Shown: positions 8,999-17,966, numbered from the stretch's first letter. The stretch is DNA of 62,616 nt from Synechococcus sp. AG-670-B23 (GCA_003209165.1 QCSL01000008.1:1-62616); one strand, 5' to 3'. Notes: generated from the sequence alone by a model not told the origin. Made by a program: numbers and translations.

Positions 8999-9015
8999 TT
9001 GGGACACTGTCCCAA
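8999..9015. promoter_or_regulatory. 8-bp inverted repeat, operator-like
   Basis: TTGGGACA-C-TGTCCCAA is a perfect palindrome with one central base, in the gap between the coiled-coil gene and the leftward permease gene. It has no T-tract, so it reads more like a protein-binding site or a weak hairpin than a terminator. Nothing else is visible in 8985-9134. Confidence 0.3.
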
Positions 9016-9134
9016 GAGTCCCAACAATCAACGGGTCGTTCTCATGGACTAGTAAAAACACTCAGTCAATACTGGTCTCAGGTGTGACGTTTGCGACAGG
9101 ATGTTCCGGTGGCTACAAAGTTCCGGCGTTCATC

Positions 9135-10124
9135 TCAGGCCCAGCGGTCCATGATTTGCTGAACCACCACGCGCTGCATCAACACCTGAATCACCACCAC
9201 TAAGGGAAGGGCCAGCAGCACGCCCGGAAGACCCAGAAGAGCACCAAGGCTGAGCTGGGCCGTTAAAGCCACTGTGGGAAGCAGATTCACGGTTTTCCGC
9301 AGTAACAAGGGTGTGAGCAGAAAAGCCTCCAGGTTCTGCAGCACCAGCCGGAACACCAGCACAGACACCACTAATTGCAGCGACTGCAGCAGAGCTAACC
9401 CTGTGGGCAGCAGTGTGGCTGCAGTTGGGCCGATGGTCGGCACGAACGTGAGCAGGCCGCAGACCAGGGCACTCAATAGGGCCAGAGGGGCCTTCAGCAG
9501 CAACAGGCCACCCCAGGTCAGCAGAAACACGGTGGTGGCGGAGAGGGTCATGCCACTGAGCCACCCCCCCAACGCTTGCCGGCATTCATCCAGCAAATGC
9601 TCCATCTGCTGTCGGGCCGGCCGGGGCGTCATGGCCACCATCATGCGCCGATGGGCGCTTGGATCGAGGGCCAGCAGGATGGCGAGCAGCACCATGAGGA
9701 ACAGTTGAATCAGCGAATTCGCTGCACCTCCTGCAAAACCCAGCAACGGCTGAAGGCCTCTTAGGTTGAGGCCCTCACCTAAAGCTTCATTCAGTTGCGC
9801 CAGGCGTGGCTCACTATTCAGTAGGTCGGACACCTTGCTGACCAACTGCGGCAGATCCCGTCCCAGTTGCTGGAACTGGCTGATCAGTTCTGGGACCAGC
9901 AGCTGCCCCAGCAGCCCCCCGGCCAAGATCAACGTCCCCAGCACGGCCCCCAGGGCCTGGGGTCGCTCCAGTGGGGTGCGCTTTTGAACCTGCACAATCA
10001 GCACATCCAGGGCAACAGCCAGCACCACGGCGCCGAACAGAACCAGCAGCACCCAACGCAGGTGCCAGAGCAACAGCACCAGCACCACCAAGGTGAGTGC
10101 AACGAGAAACGTCCCGGCGGTCAT
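9135..10124 (-). CDS. AI-2E family transporter (PerM-like permease)
   Basis: A membrane protein of 329 aa with paired hydrophobic segments at both ends and a central amphipathic region, the layout of the AI-2E/PerM family (roughly eight spans). Members export small molecules or ions, and substrates are usually unknown. The segment GLLTFVPTIGPTAATLLPTG (about residues 223-242) is the conserved family block. Its start overlaps the stop of the upstream paralogue by 4 bp, so the two are translationally coupled and probably arose by tandem duplication. Confidence 0.85.
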   Translation of the reverse strand: MTAGTFLVALTLVVLVLLLWHLRWVLLVLFGAVVLAVALDVLIVQVQKRTPLERPQALGAVLGTLILAGGLLGQLLVPELISQFQQLGRDLPQLVSKVSDLLNSEPRLAQLNEALGEGLNLRGLQPLLGFAGGAANSLIQLFLMVLLAILLALDPSAHRRMMVAMTPRPARQQMEHLLDECRQALGGWLSGMTLSATTVFLLTWGGLLLLKAPLALLSALVCGLLTFVPTIGPTAATLLPTGLALLQSLQLVVSVLVFRLVLQNLEAFLLTPLLLRKTVNLLPTVALTAQLSLGALLGLPGVLLALPLVVVIQVLMQRVVVQQIMDRWA

Positions 10125-11200
10125 CTAACCGGCTCAAGACGTTTCCAGCGATCCAAGACATCCTCAATCAGCACCTCACGGATGATCACCTGCAGCACCA
10201 CCGCCAGCGGCAGAGCCATCAGCAGACCAAGGGGGCCAAACAGGAGTGTGAAGAGGAACTGTGCTGCCAGGGTCAACCCCGGCAGCAGCTTCACTTGGTG
10301 GTGCATCACCGATGGGGTGATCACGTAACTCTCAATGTTCTGGATCACCACGTAGACACCCAGCACAGCCGCCGCCTTCCAGGGGACATCCAGAAGCGCC
10401 ACCGCCATCGGGAAGATCGTGCTGATCGTTGGTCCCACATTGGGGATCACGTTCAACAGGCCCGCTAGCAGCGCATTGGCTAGAACAAGCTTCACCCCTA
10501 AAAGCGTTAAGGCGATGCTGCACAGCACAAACACGGCCAGGGAGCTGATCAGCACACCCACCATCCAGCTGCTCAAGGCAGCTCCGCACTGATCCAGGAT
10601 GCGATGCCCCCTACGTCGATAGAAGGAGGGAATTAGCTGAAGGCCAACACTCCGATAGGCCTGGGGCTGAATGCTGATCATCAGAGCAACCGCCACCACG
10701 AACAACAGGCGCAAAACGCCGTTGCCTAGGTTGCCAGCTAGGCCGAGCAGACTGAGTAAGCCATTGCCTACACCAGCGGCGATTGAAGAACCGTCGGGCA
10801 CAAGCTGGCGTGGGCCATTCAGCCCCAGTTCATCGAGGTCGGGGAATGCTTTAGCGCCATAAATGGCCTCACTGATGCTCTCGATCCAACCAACGCCCAG
10901 CCTCATCAGGGTCTGTCCTGCTTCTGGCAGCTTCTGCAACAACAGTGCAAATTCCTCGAGGAAAGGGGGGACAACAACCCCTGCAGCACCTGCTAGCACC
11001 AAGATCAGCCCAACGATGCAGAGCAGTAGGGCCAGGGGCCTTTGCATCGGTCTCCGTTCCCGGAGGATGCCCACCAGCGTGCACAGGGCCATGGCAAGAA
11101 CTACTGCTGCAAAAAGCAGCAGCAGCAGCTCACGCAACGACCACAGCAGGAGGATTGCTGCAATGAGGGCTGTCAATGACAGCCACTGGGGCAGTCTCAA
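10121..11200 (-). CDS. AI-2E family transporter (second copy)
   Basis: A 359-residue paralogue of the downstream gene with the same topology and the family block [20 protein letters not shown] (about residues 247-266). Its own start overlaps the psb28 stop by 4 bp, so psb28 and the two permeases form one coupled leftward operon. Substrate unknown. The two copies have diverged enough that both are probably functional. Confidence 0.85.
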   Translation of the reverse strand: MRLPQWLSLTALIAAILLLWSLRELLLLLFAAVVLAMALCTLVGILRERRPMQRPLALLLCIVGLILVLAGAAGVVVPPFLEEFALLLQKLPEAGQTLMRLGVGWIESISEAIYGAKAFPDLDELGLNGPRQLVPDGSSIAAGVGNGLLSLLGLAGNLGNGVLRLLFVVAVALMISIQPQAYRSVGLQLIPSFYRRRGHRILDQCGAALSSWMVGVLISSLAVFVLCSIALTLLGVKLVLANALLAGLLNVIPNVGPTISTIFPMAVALLDVPWKAAAVLGVYVVIQNIESYVITPSVMHHQVKLLPGLTLAAQFLFTLLFGPLGLLMALPLAVVLQVIIREVLIEDVLDRWKRLEPVR

Positions 11201-11580
11201 GCTTGTCGATCACTGGCTGAGTCAGTCTGATCGGAATCCTGGCTTTGTGAATAACCCAAGCCGTTCGCATCGGCATAGCGCTGTGCAAAGCGCATGAACC
11301 GTTCGAAGTCCTGCTCGGACTTCCATGAGTAAACGGCTTCAAGGGCACTCGCTGTGCCGTTGACAAATTTGCCATTCACTTCCCTGGTGACCATCTCACC
11401 TTCTTCGTCCACCATCCACATGCCAGTGATGTCACCCATCGTCTCGGGAGCAATCGCAGCGGGCTTTTCGAAGCGGAAGGTTGCTTGACCTGTGCGGCCG
11501 TCACGGCTGCGAGTCAGACGGATATCGGGAACTACCGGCTCGTTGACTCCCCGAAAGAACTGAATCGCTGCTTTGCTCAC
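11197..11580 (-). CDS. psb28: photosystem II assembly protein Psb28
   Basis: Psb28 binds photosystem II assembly intermediates on the cytoplasmic side of the thylakoid and protects them during biogenesis. The N-terminal [20 protein letters not shown] and the [14 protein letters not shown] and [20 protein letters not shown] blocks are characteristic. The protein is 127 aa, slightly longer than the roughly 110-aa norm because of a Ser/Asp-rich C-terminal tail. It leads an operon with two permeases. Confidence 0.93.
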   Translation of the reverse strand: MSKAAIQFFRGVNEPVVPDIRLTRSRDGRTGQATFRFEKPAAIAPETMGDITGMWMVDEEGEMVTREVNGKFVNGTASALEAVYSWKSEQDFERFMRFAQRYADANGLGYSQSQDSDQTDSASDRQA

Positions 11581-11610
11581 GTCGTTCGGGAACTGTCGGT
11601 AGGTGCGATC

Positions 11611-12645
11611 TTAATCGGGGATTTCAACGAATCCTTGTGCGATCAAGTTCTGGGCGGCCGCATCAGCGCTGAGCCCCGATAAATCGATCGCGTCGCGTTT
11701 GGGCGATCGCGACAATTCATGGTCGTAACAGCGGTCGTAATAGTCGAGTGTGGCGCGGCAAGCGCTTGCCCAGTCTTCCCTGGCAATCGCTTCGAGAGCT
11801 TCCTTGGTGCGCTGGGGACCCAGTCGTCGACCGATCCGTTCGGTCGCCTCAGCCAGAGCCGCTCCCCCCTGTTGGCCGTACACCTGCACCAGTTGGTGCA
11901 CCCGTTCTTTTGTGTCGCGCTGAATCTCCAGAACGGGAGCCTGTTGCATCTGATCGAACAAAGCCTTGGGTATGCGACACCTCCCGACCTGAATGCTTTC
12001 AGCTTCTAACCAGATCGCCGTCGCTCCTTGGCGATGGTGTTGATCGAGAGCCTCAGCCAATTTGTTCTCGTAGTGCTCGGTGCTGGGTTGGTCAGGCAGG
12101 CCCAGGCCGCCGAAACTGCTGCCGCGGTGGTGGGCAAGCCCTTCCAGATCAACCACGGCGGCACCACGCGCCGCCATCGCCAAGAGGAGATCGGTTTTCC
12201 CTGTTCCGGTGCGTCCGCCCATCAAATGCAGGGGCCAGGTCTGTTCAAATCGGCTCTGAGCCCAATGCCGATAGCTCTTGTATCCCCCTTGAAGGAGATT
12301 TGGCTTGAGGTCGATCTGCTGGGCAAGCCAGGCCATGCTGGCCGAGCGCATTCCGCCCCTCAAACAGTAGATCCGTGGATCCCCTTGGTTGCTGATGCTC
12401 TCCAGTTGGCGGGCCAGGCTGCTGAGTTTGGGACCTGTGAGTTCAAGCCCCAGGTGAATGGCTGGCGTTCGTCCCTGCTGCTTGTATGCGGTGCCAACCG
12501 CGGCGCGTTCCTCATCGTCGAAAAGAGGCACGTTGATGGCCCCGGGCCAGTGGCCCTTTGCAAATTCGCTGGGGCTGCGCACATCCACCAGCTGACCTTT
12601 CAGCTCGCGAAGTCGCTGGATCTCGATTGAACGTGTTTCGCCCAT
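11611..12645 (-). CDS. selU: tRNA 2-selenouridine synthase (rhodanese + P-loop)
   Basis: SelU/MnmH replaces sulfur by selenium in the wobble 2-thiouridine of certain tRNAs, and can also handle geranylated intermediates. The N-terminal rhodanese domain shows VDVRSPSEFAKGHWPGAINV and the active-site Cys in YCLRGGMRS (about residue 100). A P-loop domain follows with GGRTGTGKTDLL (about 142-153). I prefer the ATG at 12645 (MGETRSIEIQRL); in-frame ATGs lie slightly upstream. Length about 344 aa. It is divergent from gun4. No selD is visible here. Confidence 0.88.
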   Translation of the reverse strand: MGETRSIEIQRLRELKGQLVDVRSPSEFAKGHWPGAINVPLFDDEERAAVGTAYKQQGRTPAIHLGLELTGPKLSSLARQLESISNQGDPRIYCLRGGMRSASMAWLAQQIDLKPNLLQGGYKSYRHWAQSRFEQTWPLHLMGGRTGTGKTDLLLAMAARGAAVVDLEGLAHHRGSSFGGLGLPDQPSTEHYENKLAEALDQHHRQGATAIWLEAESIQVGRCRIPKALFDQMQQAPVLEIQRDTKERVHQLVQVYGQQGGAALAEATERIGRRLGPQRTKEALEAIAREDWASACRATLDYYDRCYDHELSRSPKRDAIDLSGLSADAAAQNLIAQGFVEIPD

Positions 12646-12693
12646 GCCTGACATAGTGGCCATCACCGAGCCAGTTGGGGCAGGTTGCGACTC

Positions 12694-13413
12694 ATGCTCT
12701 CCGGTTCAACACCTTCCACCAAACTCAGCGTTGACCAGCTGCTTGATCGTTTCGCGAAGGGAACTCCTCGCCAGAGACGTCCGCTGATCAAGCAGATCGA
12801 GACCCGTGTCGAGGAGCTGGCTGTTTTTGGACCAGAGCTTCTCTCTGGCTTCGACCCAGCTGGTGATGACTGGGCTGCTGGTTGGATTCTGCAGGTGTTG
12901 CAGCGCCATCAGCCCGAGGCTCTTTCCGCTTTGATCAAATCGTCTGGACAAGGTTGGCTCACAACCGTTTCAGGCGTTGGACTGGATTACGGGCCGCTGC
13001 AGCGAGAGCTGCTCCACCAGAACTTTGAGGAGGCAGATCGCGTCACCAGTCAGTTCCTGCGGGAATTAGCTGGCGATGCCGCAGTGAAACGGGGCTACGT
13101 CTACTTCACGGAAGTGGCGCCCATATCAGGAGTTGATCTCGTCAGTCTCGATCGGCTCTGGACGGTGTATTCCCAAGGCCGCTTTGGCTTCACGGCTCAG
13201 TTCCAGCTGTTGTCAGCCCTCGATGGGCGTTACGAACGCCTTTGGCCTCGCATCGGCTGGAAATGCGATGGGGTCTGGACGCGTTATCCGGGTGCCTTCA
13301 CCTGGTCGATCGAGGCCCCAGAGGGGCACATGCCGTTGATCAATCAGCTGCGTGGTGTTCGCCTGATGGATTCCCTGCTGAATCACCCCGCACTTGTTGC
13401 CCGGAGATCCTGA
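12694..13413 (+). CDS. gun4: GUN4 family tetrapyrrole-binding protein
   Basis: GUN4 binds protoporphyrin IX and Mg-protoporphyrin and stimulates Mg-chelatase, controlling flux into chlorophyll. The N-terminal half is helical, and the GUN4 core follows with YGPLQRELLHQNFEEADRVT (about residues 104-123) and FTAQFQLLSALDGRYERLWP. I choose ATG 12694; a TTG nine bases upstream is also open. Length 239 aa matches cyanobacterial GUN4. Confidence 0.9.
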   Translation: MLSGSTPSTKLSVDQLLDRFAKGTPRQRRPLIKQIETRVEELAVFGPELLSGFDPAGDDWAAGWILQVLQRHQPEALSALIKSSGQGWLTTVSGVGLDYGPLQRELLHQNFEEADRVTSQFLRELAGDAAVKRGYVYFTEVAPISGVDLVSLDRLWTVYSQGRFGFTAQFQLLSALDGRYERLWPRIGWKCDGVWTRYPGAFTWSIEAPEGHMPLINQLRGVRLMDSLLNHPALVARRS

Positions 13414-13466
13414 CGGGGCTTCCCATCAGCGGTAAGTTCGAAAGATAGACGTCAACCTGCCCCACT

Positions 13467-13904
13467 GTGCCGTCCAAGAGGTTTCGCTGGGCTGAGTTCA
13501 CTTTGCCGTCCACCCTGCAGCTGGCCCCTTTGCTGGAGCTTCTCACCGAGCCAGTTGGTTGTGTTCTAACCAGTCAGCGGATCGAGCTGGGGTTGCACGA
13601 GGCCTTGGTCAACGCCGTTCGCCATGGGAATGCTGAGAACCCCGCCAAGAAGCTGCGCGTTCGCCGCATCCTTACGCCCAATTGGTTGGTTTGGCAGGTT
13701 CAAGATGAGGGCTGCGGTCTTCCCCAGCAGTCCCGCACCACCACACTGCCGCCGGCCCTTGATGCCGCCAGTGGCCGAGGACTGTTCCTGATCCACCAGT
13801 GTTTTGACGATGTGCGCTGGAGCCGGAGGGGCAACCGCCTGCAACTGGCCTGCCGCCGGCCTGTCAGTGACGCGGACAGCCGGGATCCTTCAACTCACCT
13901 TTAA
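13467..13904 (+). CDS. anti-sigma-factor type ATPase (HATPase_c)
   Basis: A 145-residue single-domain GHKL ATPase resembling the anti-sigma kinases RsbW and SpoIIAB. The N-box is ELGLHEALVNAVRHGN (about residues 39-54), followed by the G1 box VQDEGCGLP (about 82) and the G2-like ASGRGLFLIHQCFDD (about 104). Such proteins control sigma factors or partner switches. No cognate antagonist is next to it. It starts at GTG 13467 and its 3' end overlaps the convergent neighbour by about 40 bp. Confidence 0.8.
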   Translation: MPSKRFRWAEFTLPSTLQLAPLLELLTEPVGCVLTSQRIELGLHEALVNAVRHGNAENPAKKLRVRRILTPNWLVWQVQDEGCGLPQQSRTTTLPPALDAASGRGLFLIHQCFDDVRWSRRGNRLQLACRRPVSDADSRDPSTHL

Positions 13905-14118
13905 TCCAACCGAGCGCCTGCTGGGTCAGGTTCTCAACGTCGGAGTTGTCTCCTTGACGGAGCAGTTGCACCAACGCCGCCGTCAATAACTCAGCTCCAC
14001 GTCGCTGTCGGTTGCTTTTCAGCTGGTGCCATTCTCGATCGCTGATGCTGAGCAACTGGTGTAGCTCTTCCGCCTTGGCTGTGGCGGTATCTGGCCATGG
14101 TGAGTCGGTTGATGTCAT
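13864..14118 (-). CDS. small cyanobacterial unknown protein (84 aa)
   Basis: A soluble helical protein beginning MTSTDSPWPDTATAKAEELH, with DREWHQLKSNRQRRGAELL in its middle. The start at ATG 14118 avoids an awkward basic leader in the longer frame. It resembles small cyanobacteria-specific proteins I have seen, but I cannot name a family. Convergent with the anti-sigma-type gene. Confidence 0.55.
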   Translation of the reverse strand: MTSTDSPWPDTATAKAEELHQLLSISDREWHQLKSNRQRRGAELLTAALVQLLRQGDNSDVENLTQQALGWIKGELKDPGCPRH

Positions 14119-14167
14119 CCCTGGATTTGCAGATCGATCTAGTTTCGGAGCACGTGGGTGCAACGGC

Positions 14168-14437
14168 TTGGAACAGCGCAAAAGCAAACGTCTCGCTAAA
14201 GAACTACGTTGGCTACACCATGCGTCGCGCCTTCTACTGCAAGGCCAATGTCAGGCCCGTGCCAGGGCGGGTGTTGCGGCGCGGCGATGGCTCCAGCGCG
14301 GCAAAATTGGTATTAACCTCATCAGCGAGCCGCCCGTGGGCTGGACTCTTCCACCGACTTCAGGCGAGAGCTTCTGGAGAGCACTGCGCTTCGGTGGTGC
14401 AGGCTTTGCTCTGGCTTGGGTGCTAGCGCAGCTATGA
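14168..14437 (+). CDS. small basic protein with C-terminal hydrophobic segment (89 aa)
   Basis: Preferred start is TTG 14168, giving a very basic N-terminal half (EQRKSKRLAKELRWLHHASR) and a C-terminal hydrophobic stretch (FGGAGFALAWVLAQL) that could be a membrane anchor. A competing frame (14097-14426) is open but has a poorer composition. Family not recognised; the start is uncertain because no ATG is available. Confidence 0.4.
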   Translation: MEQRKSKRLAKELRWLHHASRLLLQGQCQARARAGVAARRWLQRGKIGINLISEPPVGWTLPPTSGESFWRALRFGGAGFALAWVLAQL

Positions 14438-14474
14438 GTAGAGCAGGCGATCAGGGCAACCCGTTGGGATGGGC

Positions 14475-14765
14475 TTACCCCACCACCACCAGCGAGTTTG
14501 AGGCAGGAGCGTTCTCTTTCGTAGATGAAACCCCTGTGGGTTGATGCATGTCCTGACCACGAAGCCAGGCATTGTGCAGGGCTCGTCTGCGTCGATCTTC
14601 AGCAAGAACAAGACGATCGGCTGCTCCCTGGGGACTTTCCCCCGACAAAAGGGCTGTTCGGAGACAGATGCCGAAACCATGGGCTTCCACCTGTACATGG
14701 CCTTCCATCAGCACCACCTGAAACGTCCAGCCCTGAAGCCAACGCAACCGGAAGGGATTGGTCAT
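14475..14765 (-). CDS. unknown protein (96 aa)
   Basis: Starts MTNPFRLRWLQGWTFQVVLM. The first half alternates hydrophobic residues like a beta-rich fold, the second is basic and helical (DRRRRALHNAWLRGQDMHQP). I do not recognise it. Convergent with the basic small gene upstream. Confidence 0.5.
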   Translation of the reverse strand: MTNPFRLRWLQGWTFQVVLMEGHVQVEAHGFGICLRTALLSGESPQGAADRLVLAEDRRRRALHNAWLRGQDMHQPTGVSSTKENAPASNSLVVVG

Positions 14766-14839
14766 GAAGTTCCCTTCAGAATCAATCACACCCTATGGTT
14801 CGAAGGCTTTCTTGCAAGGGAGGCTGTCAGGGAATCCCC

Positions 14840-15913
14840 TCAGCAGACCCCCGCTCTGGGTTTGCGTGCCGACCAAACCCTCGTCATGAAGTGGGTTTCT
14901 GCGGTGATTCCTTCGAACCCTGCTGCTGAGAGGCGTACGTCGATGTCGTCACCGATGTAATCGCGGTAATAAGGCTCATGGAAGACGCGCCGGAAGTTCT
15001 CCATCACGGCGGCGAACTTGGCTGAATCGGCCATCTGAGCAGAGTCGGCCAGCACGAAGACACCGCCAGGCTCGAGCACCCGCCAGGCTTCGTTCAGCAC
15101 GTTCTGGCGTGCCTCTGCCGGCAGTTCGTGCAGCAGAAAGACACTTGTGACGGCTTGAACCGATCCATCCGCCAACGGCAGGGATTCCCCATTGGCACGG
15201 ATCAGCTGAACCAGCGATGCATCGCTGTCATTCAGCCAGCGGTTGGCTTGGCGCAGGTACGACTCGGAGAGATCGGTTCCGATCAGTTGCGCATGAGGAA
15301 CGGCGGCTCGGATCTGGTGTAGTGTCCGTCCCGTGCCGGTGGCCACATCGAGAATCTTCAGGGAGCCTGGTGCCCGGTCTGCGAAGTGCTTCAAACCACG
15401 TTTCAGCGGAGCCAACACCCGCCGGCGCATGGCATCTGCGGTGCCATTGAACAGGATTTCAACCTGCAGGTCGTAGAGACCGGCGGAATGGTCACTTAGA
15501 TATCCGTCGGTTTGATGGTGAAAATTCTGGAGGTAGTAATCGGGGTAAAGCGCTGTATCCGTCTCCTCGGGAAGATCACGCACCTTGCGTTCACGACGTC
15601 GATCCCAAGTGGAGGGAAGATCTATCCACACCTGTGGATAGCGGCTAACCCAGTCGAGCCAGGGCGCATCGAAAAGCAGCTGCTCGGGATAGATCCCCTG
15701 TTCGGCATCCTGCCAATCTTGTTCTTGCAGCTTGTTCATGTCCAGGCGGAGCTGTTCAAGAACTTCGGCGGGTACAGGTTCAGTCTTTGGAACGGCATCG
15801 GGTGCCACCAGTTCCATCAGCTTGGTGCTCAGCTCTTTGTGAGCCAAGCCCGCGATGCTTTTGCCTTGCTGAAGCGTTTGGTACGCAAGCTTGCTCAGGG
15901 GCGTTGACGCCAT
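14840..15913 (-). CDS. class I SAM-dependent methyltransferase
   Basis: A 357-residue protein with a helical N-terminal region of about 150 residues and a C-terminal methyltransferase fold. Motif I is ILDVATGTGRTL, with LIGTDLSESYL, SLPLADGSVQAVTSVFLLHE and the post-motif LEPGGVFVLADSAQ following. It resembles UbiE/COQ5-type enzymes of cyanobacteria; substrate unknown. Starts at 15913 (MASTPLSKLAY) and 15937 are both possible. This gene was the neighbour of glnA before the island inserted. Confidence 0.82.
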   Translation of the reverse strand: MASTPLSKLAYQTLQQGKSIAGLAHKELSTKLMELVAPDAVPKTEPVPAEVLEQLRLDMNKLQEQDWQDAEQGIYPEQLLFDAPWLDWVSRYPQVWIDLPSTWDRRRERKVRDLPEETDTALYPDYYLQNFHHQTDGYLSDHSAGLYDLQVEILFNGTADAMRRRVLAPLKRGLKHFADRAPGSLKILDVATGTGRTLHQIRAAVPHAQLIGTDLSESYLRQANRWLNDSDASLVQLIRANGESLPLADGSVQAVTSVFLLHELPAEARQNVLNEAWRVLEPGGVFVLADSAQMADSAKFAAVMENFRRVFHEPYYRDYIGDDIDVRLSAAGFEGITAETHFMTRVWSARKPRAGVC

Positions 15914-15978
15914 CGCGAATCCAGACAACAGATCCATTCCAGCGAATGTGACGAGCAATCGCGGGCTAAGCAGTCCAC

Positions 15979-16006
15979 AAAAAAACCCGCCTCCAGAGAG
16001 GCGGGT
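15979..16006 (-). terminator. intrinsic terminator, originally that of glnA
   Basis: On the minus strand an ACCCGCCT/AGGCGGGT stem with a 6-base loop is followed by seven T residues. It sits just downstream of the duplicated glnA 3' end (16025-16052). It is therefore most simply the native glnA terminator, now left on the far side of the inserted island. Confidence 0.8.
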
Positions 16007-16024
16007 CGTGGGGTGAACGCACGC

Positions 16025-16052
16025 TGATCAAGCGTCGTAGTACATGGTGAAT
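16025..16052. repeat. attachment-site repeat, left copy (duplicated glnA 3' end)
   Basis: A 28-bp stretch identical, apart from one base at 16031, to 27748-27775 at the end of glnA. Read on the minus strand it spells the last residues of glutamine synthetase, F-T-M-Y-Y-D-A, and a TGA stop, outside any glutamine synthetase gene. It marks the distal end of the island. Confidence 0.88.
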
Positions 16053-16122
16053 GAACAGGGCGCCTTTTTGTTTGCTGAGATTTCCTGCAATGACTGGGTT
16101 TCTTGCGACCTGGCTGTTGGGT

Positions 16123-16157
16123 TTTTGGGGACAATTTTGGGGACGTTTTTTGGGGTC
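16123..16157 (+). repeat. TTTTGGGGAC repeats near left att (candidate arm sites)
   Basis: Three tandem copies start at 16123, 16135 and 16148 (the third ends GGGGTC), spaced 12-13 bp. The same two-copy block with 12-bp spacing occurs near the right att at 27682-27703. The rest of 16053-16445 has no convincing gene; a weak frame at 16051-16323 has a poor composition. Confidence 0.6.
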
Positions 16158-16445
16158 ATTTTCTGATGTTTTATCTGCTTTAATTTTTGGCTCTGCTCTC
16201 ACAAGACAGTTCCAAAAAAGTGCGACGCCTAAAATCGAAAATTCCCGCAATCTTGTTTTGCCGGGTTGCACGAAGGACCGCAATCCTTCAGAATTGCTTC
16301 ATAAACTAGTAAAGCTCAATTAGTGCAATTATTTTCAGTAGATTTGCCTGTTGTTTTGCAATCCGTGGCAGAATTTGGGCTCGCAACTAAAACAGCTACG
16401 TAAAAAGTACGGTACGTTGAATTTAGTTGCTAAATCATTAGGTTT

Positions 16446-16607
16446 ATGAGTGATCCTAGTTGCTTGAAAGACGCCCGTTTAGAGATTTGCTGTTCCAAGC
16501 AATTCCTCTCGGAACTTCGTCAGGTTGCTCGCCAGCGTGAACAGAGTGTTAGTGGACTGGTTCGTCAGATCGCAATTCAGCACCTGCCCCTTCAGCTCAA
16601 CAAATAA
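16446..16607 (+). CDS. ribbon-helix-helix DNA-binding protein (53 aa)
   Basis: Starts MSDPSCLKDARLEICCSKQF. The pattern of a beta strand (RLEICCSKQ) followed by two helices (FLSELRQVARQREQ and VSGLVRQIAIQHL) matches small ribbon-helix-helix repressors. It lies 50 bp upstream of the primase-helicase gene in the same direction, mirroring the regulator-helicase order of the element at the left edge of the window. The upstream AT-rich segment 16380-16445 probably holds its promoter and operator (GTACGGTACG near 16408). Confidence 0.6.
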   Translation: MSDPSCLKDARLEICCSKQFLSELRQVARQREQSVSGLVRQIAIQHLPLQLNK

Positions 16608-16657
16608 AAAGCACAGCTGGACCAACAGCTGCGCTAATAAATTTACCTGAATCAAAA

Positions 16658-17950
16658 ATGTTTGAAGCTAGTCAGCAGGCGGATTGTCCTGTTCAATTTT
16701 ATCCTAACGAGACGGCTGAAGTCTGTAGTGCCAACTGTTTTGACGATTTAAGTGCCTGTCCAGAAGAGTGGCGCTATGTCCCAGTCAAGTGCAACAAAGT
16801 TCCGTGGAACTACGAAACAAACCGTGCACTCGAATGGGATGCACACAAGGAATTCAAGGGTTATACGGCAAAGCAGATTCAACAGATACAGCCAAAAGCT
16901 GTTGGATTGATCCTCGGTGAAAGATCTATAGGGGTTGGTGCGATTGACTTTGACGGTCCAGGTTCAGAAGAGGAATTCCAGCGGCAGTTTGGGCGACCTT
17001 CCTCTGATTTGCCTCACTCCGTCGCTTGGACAAGTGGCAAGGCGGACAGGCGTCAGGTTGCTTTTTCAGTTCCATCTGTGTGGCGGGACAAGCTCAGACA
17101 CAGGAAGTGGAAGCAAGGCGGATCCGTTGTTCTAGAGGCCCGCTTACCCGCTCAAGGATCAAACCTGCAGAGCGTCATTGCTGGGCAGCATCCAGAAACA
17201 GATGGATACCGCTGGGTAAAGGGCTGCTCACCAAAAGAAGTAGCCGTTGCAGAAGCTCCTGACTGGCTGTTGGAACGTCTCTTGGAGGCTGACTCTTATC
17301 TCCCGAAGACCTTCCACAAGCTTCAGAAAGATCTTTCAGATGCAGAGCAGGAGCACAACAAAGACAAGGCCCTGGAGGCTTTGAGGTGTCTTCCTGCTGC
17401 TGACTTTGAGGACTACGAAAGCTGGCTCAAGATTGGGATGGCGCTGCACAGCGTCGATGAAGGTCTGCTCAATGACTGGGTCGAGTGGAGCAGCTCCATG
17501 AGCAACTTCGATGAAGGGGAATGTCTCCAGAAGTGGGACAGCTTCAGCGAGAAGTCGCCGGGCGAAGGCGTCGGCATTGGAACGCTGATTAAAGAGGCCA
17601 AGAACCATGGCTACAAAGAACCAGTCAGGGCAATAGCTCCACCAGAACGGGCTGGACTGCCTGGGTTGATCGAGACGGTTGGTTCCTTTATCCAGGAGCT
17701 GGATGAGAACGGTGAACAGAGACCAGCTCCACGGATGAATGCTGGTGCCGTCATGACTCTGCTGGAGAAGCGCTTAGGAAGCCATCTCAAGTTGAACGAT
17801 TTGGCGCGTGTTTATGAATTCGATGGCGTTGCGCTTCCAGAAGATGAAACGATGGTTTCTTATGCAGACATGCAGCAGCAAGGTTGGAACATTGAACAAA
17901 AGGCGTGGCTCGATGGTTTGCTGAGAGAGTGCTCAGAAGCACCGCTATGA
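16658..17950 (+). CDS. primase-helicase, N-terminal part (prim-pol + PriCT)
   Basis: The N-terminal region (about residues 30-200) resembles bifunctional primase-polymerases: VGAIDFDGPGSEEEF carries the metal-binding D-x-D-like acidic pair. It is followed by a PriCT-type domain (about 235-315; DYESWLKIGMALHSVDEG) and the beginning of a VapE domain (EKRLGSHLKLNDLARVYEFD). The frame ends at 17950, where homologues continue into the helicase; the rest is present in another frame from 17925. A 2-bp loss in a GA repeat at 17923-17929 (or a 1-bp gain) would explain the break. It is probably a disrupted gene rather than two real proteins. Confidence 0.75.
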   Translation: MFEASQQADCPVQFYPNETAEVCSANCFDDLSACPEEWRYVPVKCNKVPWNYETNRALEWDAHKEFKGYTAKQIQQIQPKAVGLILGERSIGVGAIDFDGPGSEEEFQRQFGRPSSDLPHSVAWTSGKADRRQVAFSVPSVWRDKLRHRKWKQGGSVVLEARLPAQGSNLQSVIAGQHPETDGYRWVKGCSPKEVAVAEAPDWLLERLLEADSYLPKTFHKLQKDLSDAEQEHNKDKALEALRCLPAADFEDYESWLKIGMALHSVDEGLLNDWVEWSSSMSNFDEGECLQKWDSFSEKSPGEGVGIGTLIKEAKNHGYKEPVRAIAPPERAGLPGLIETVGSFIQELDENGEQRPAPRMNAGAVMTLLEKRLGSHLKLNDLARVYEFDGVALPEDETMVSYADMQQQGWNIEQKAWLDGLLRECSEAPL

Positions 17951-17966
17951 CCCCGTACTCGATTAT

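Noticed and set aside
14097-14426. Plus-strand frame with ATG overlapping the 89-aa basic gene
   Set aside because: Its composition is less protein-like than the frame starting at TTG 14168, which has a basic half and a hydrophobic tail.
15895-16134. Leftward basic frame over the left att
   Set aside because: It reads the glnA remnant and terminator in the wrong frame; the correct frame spells the glutamine synthetase C-terminus.
16051-16323. 90-codon plus-strand frame inside the left end of the island
   Set aside because: It runs through the att repeat and the TTTTGGGGAC cluster, has poor composition, and its Phe/Leu/Gly-rich start is produced by the repeats.
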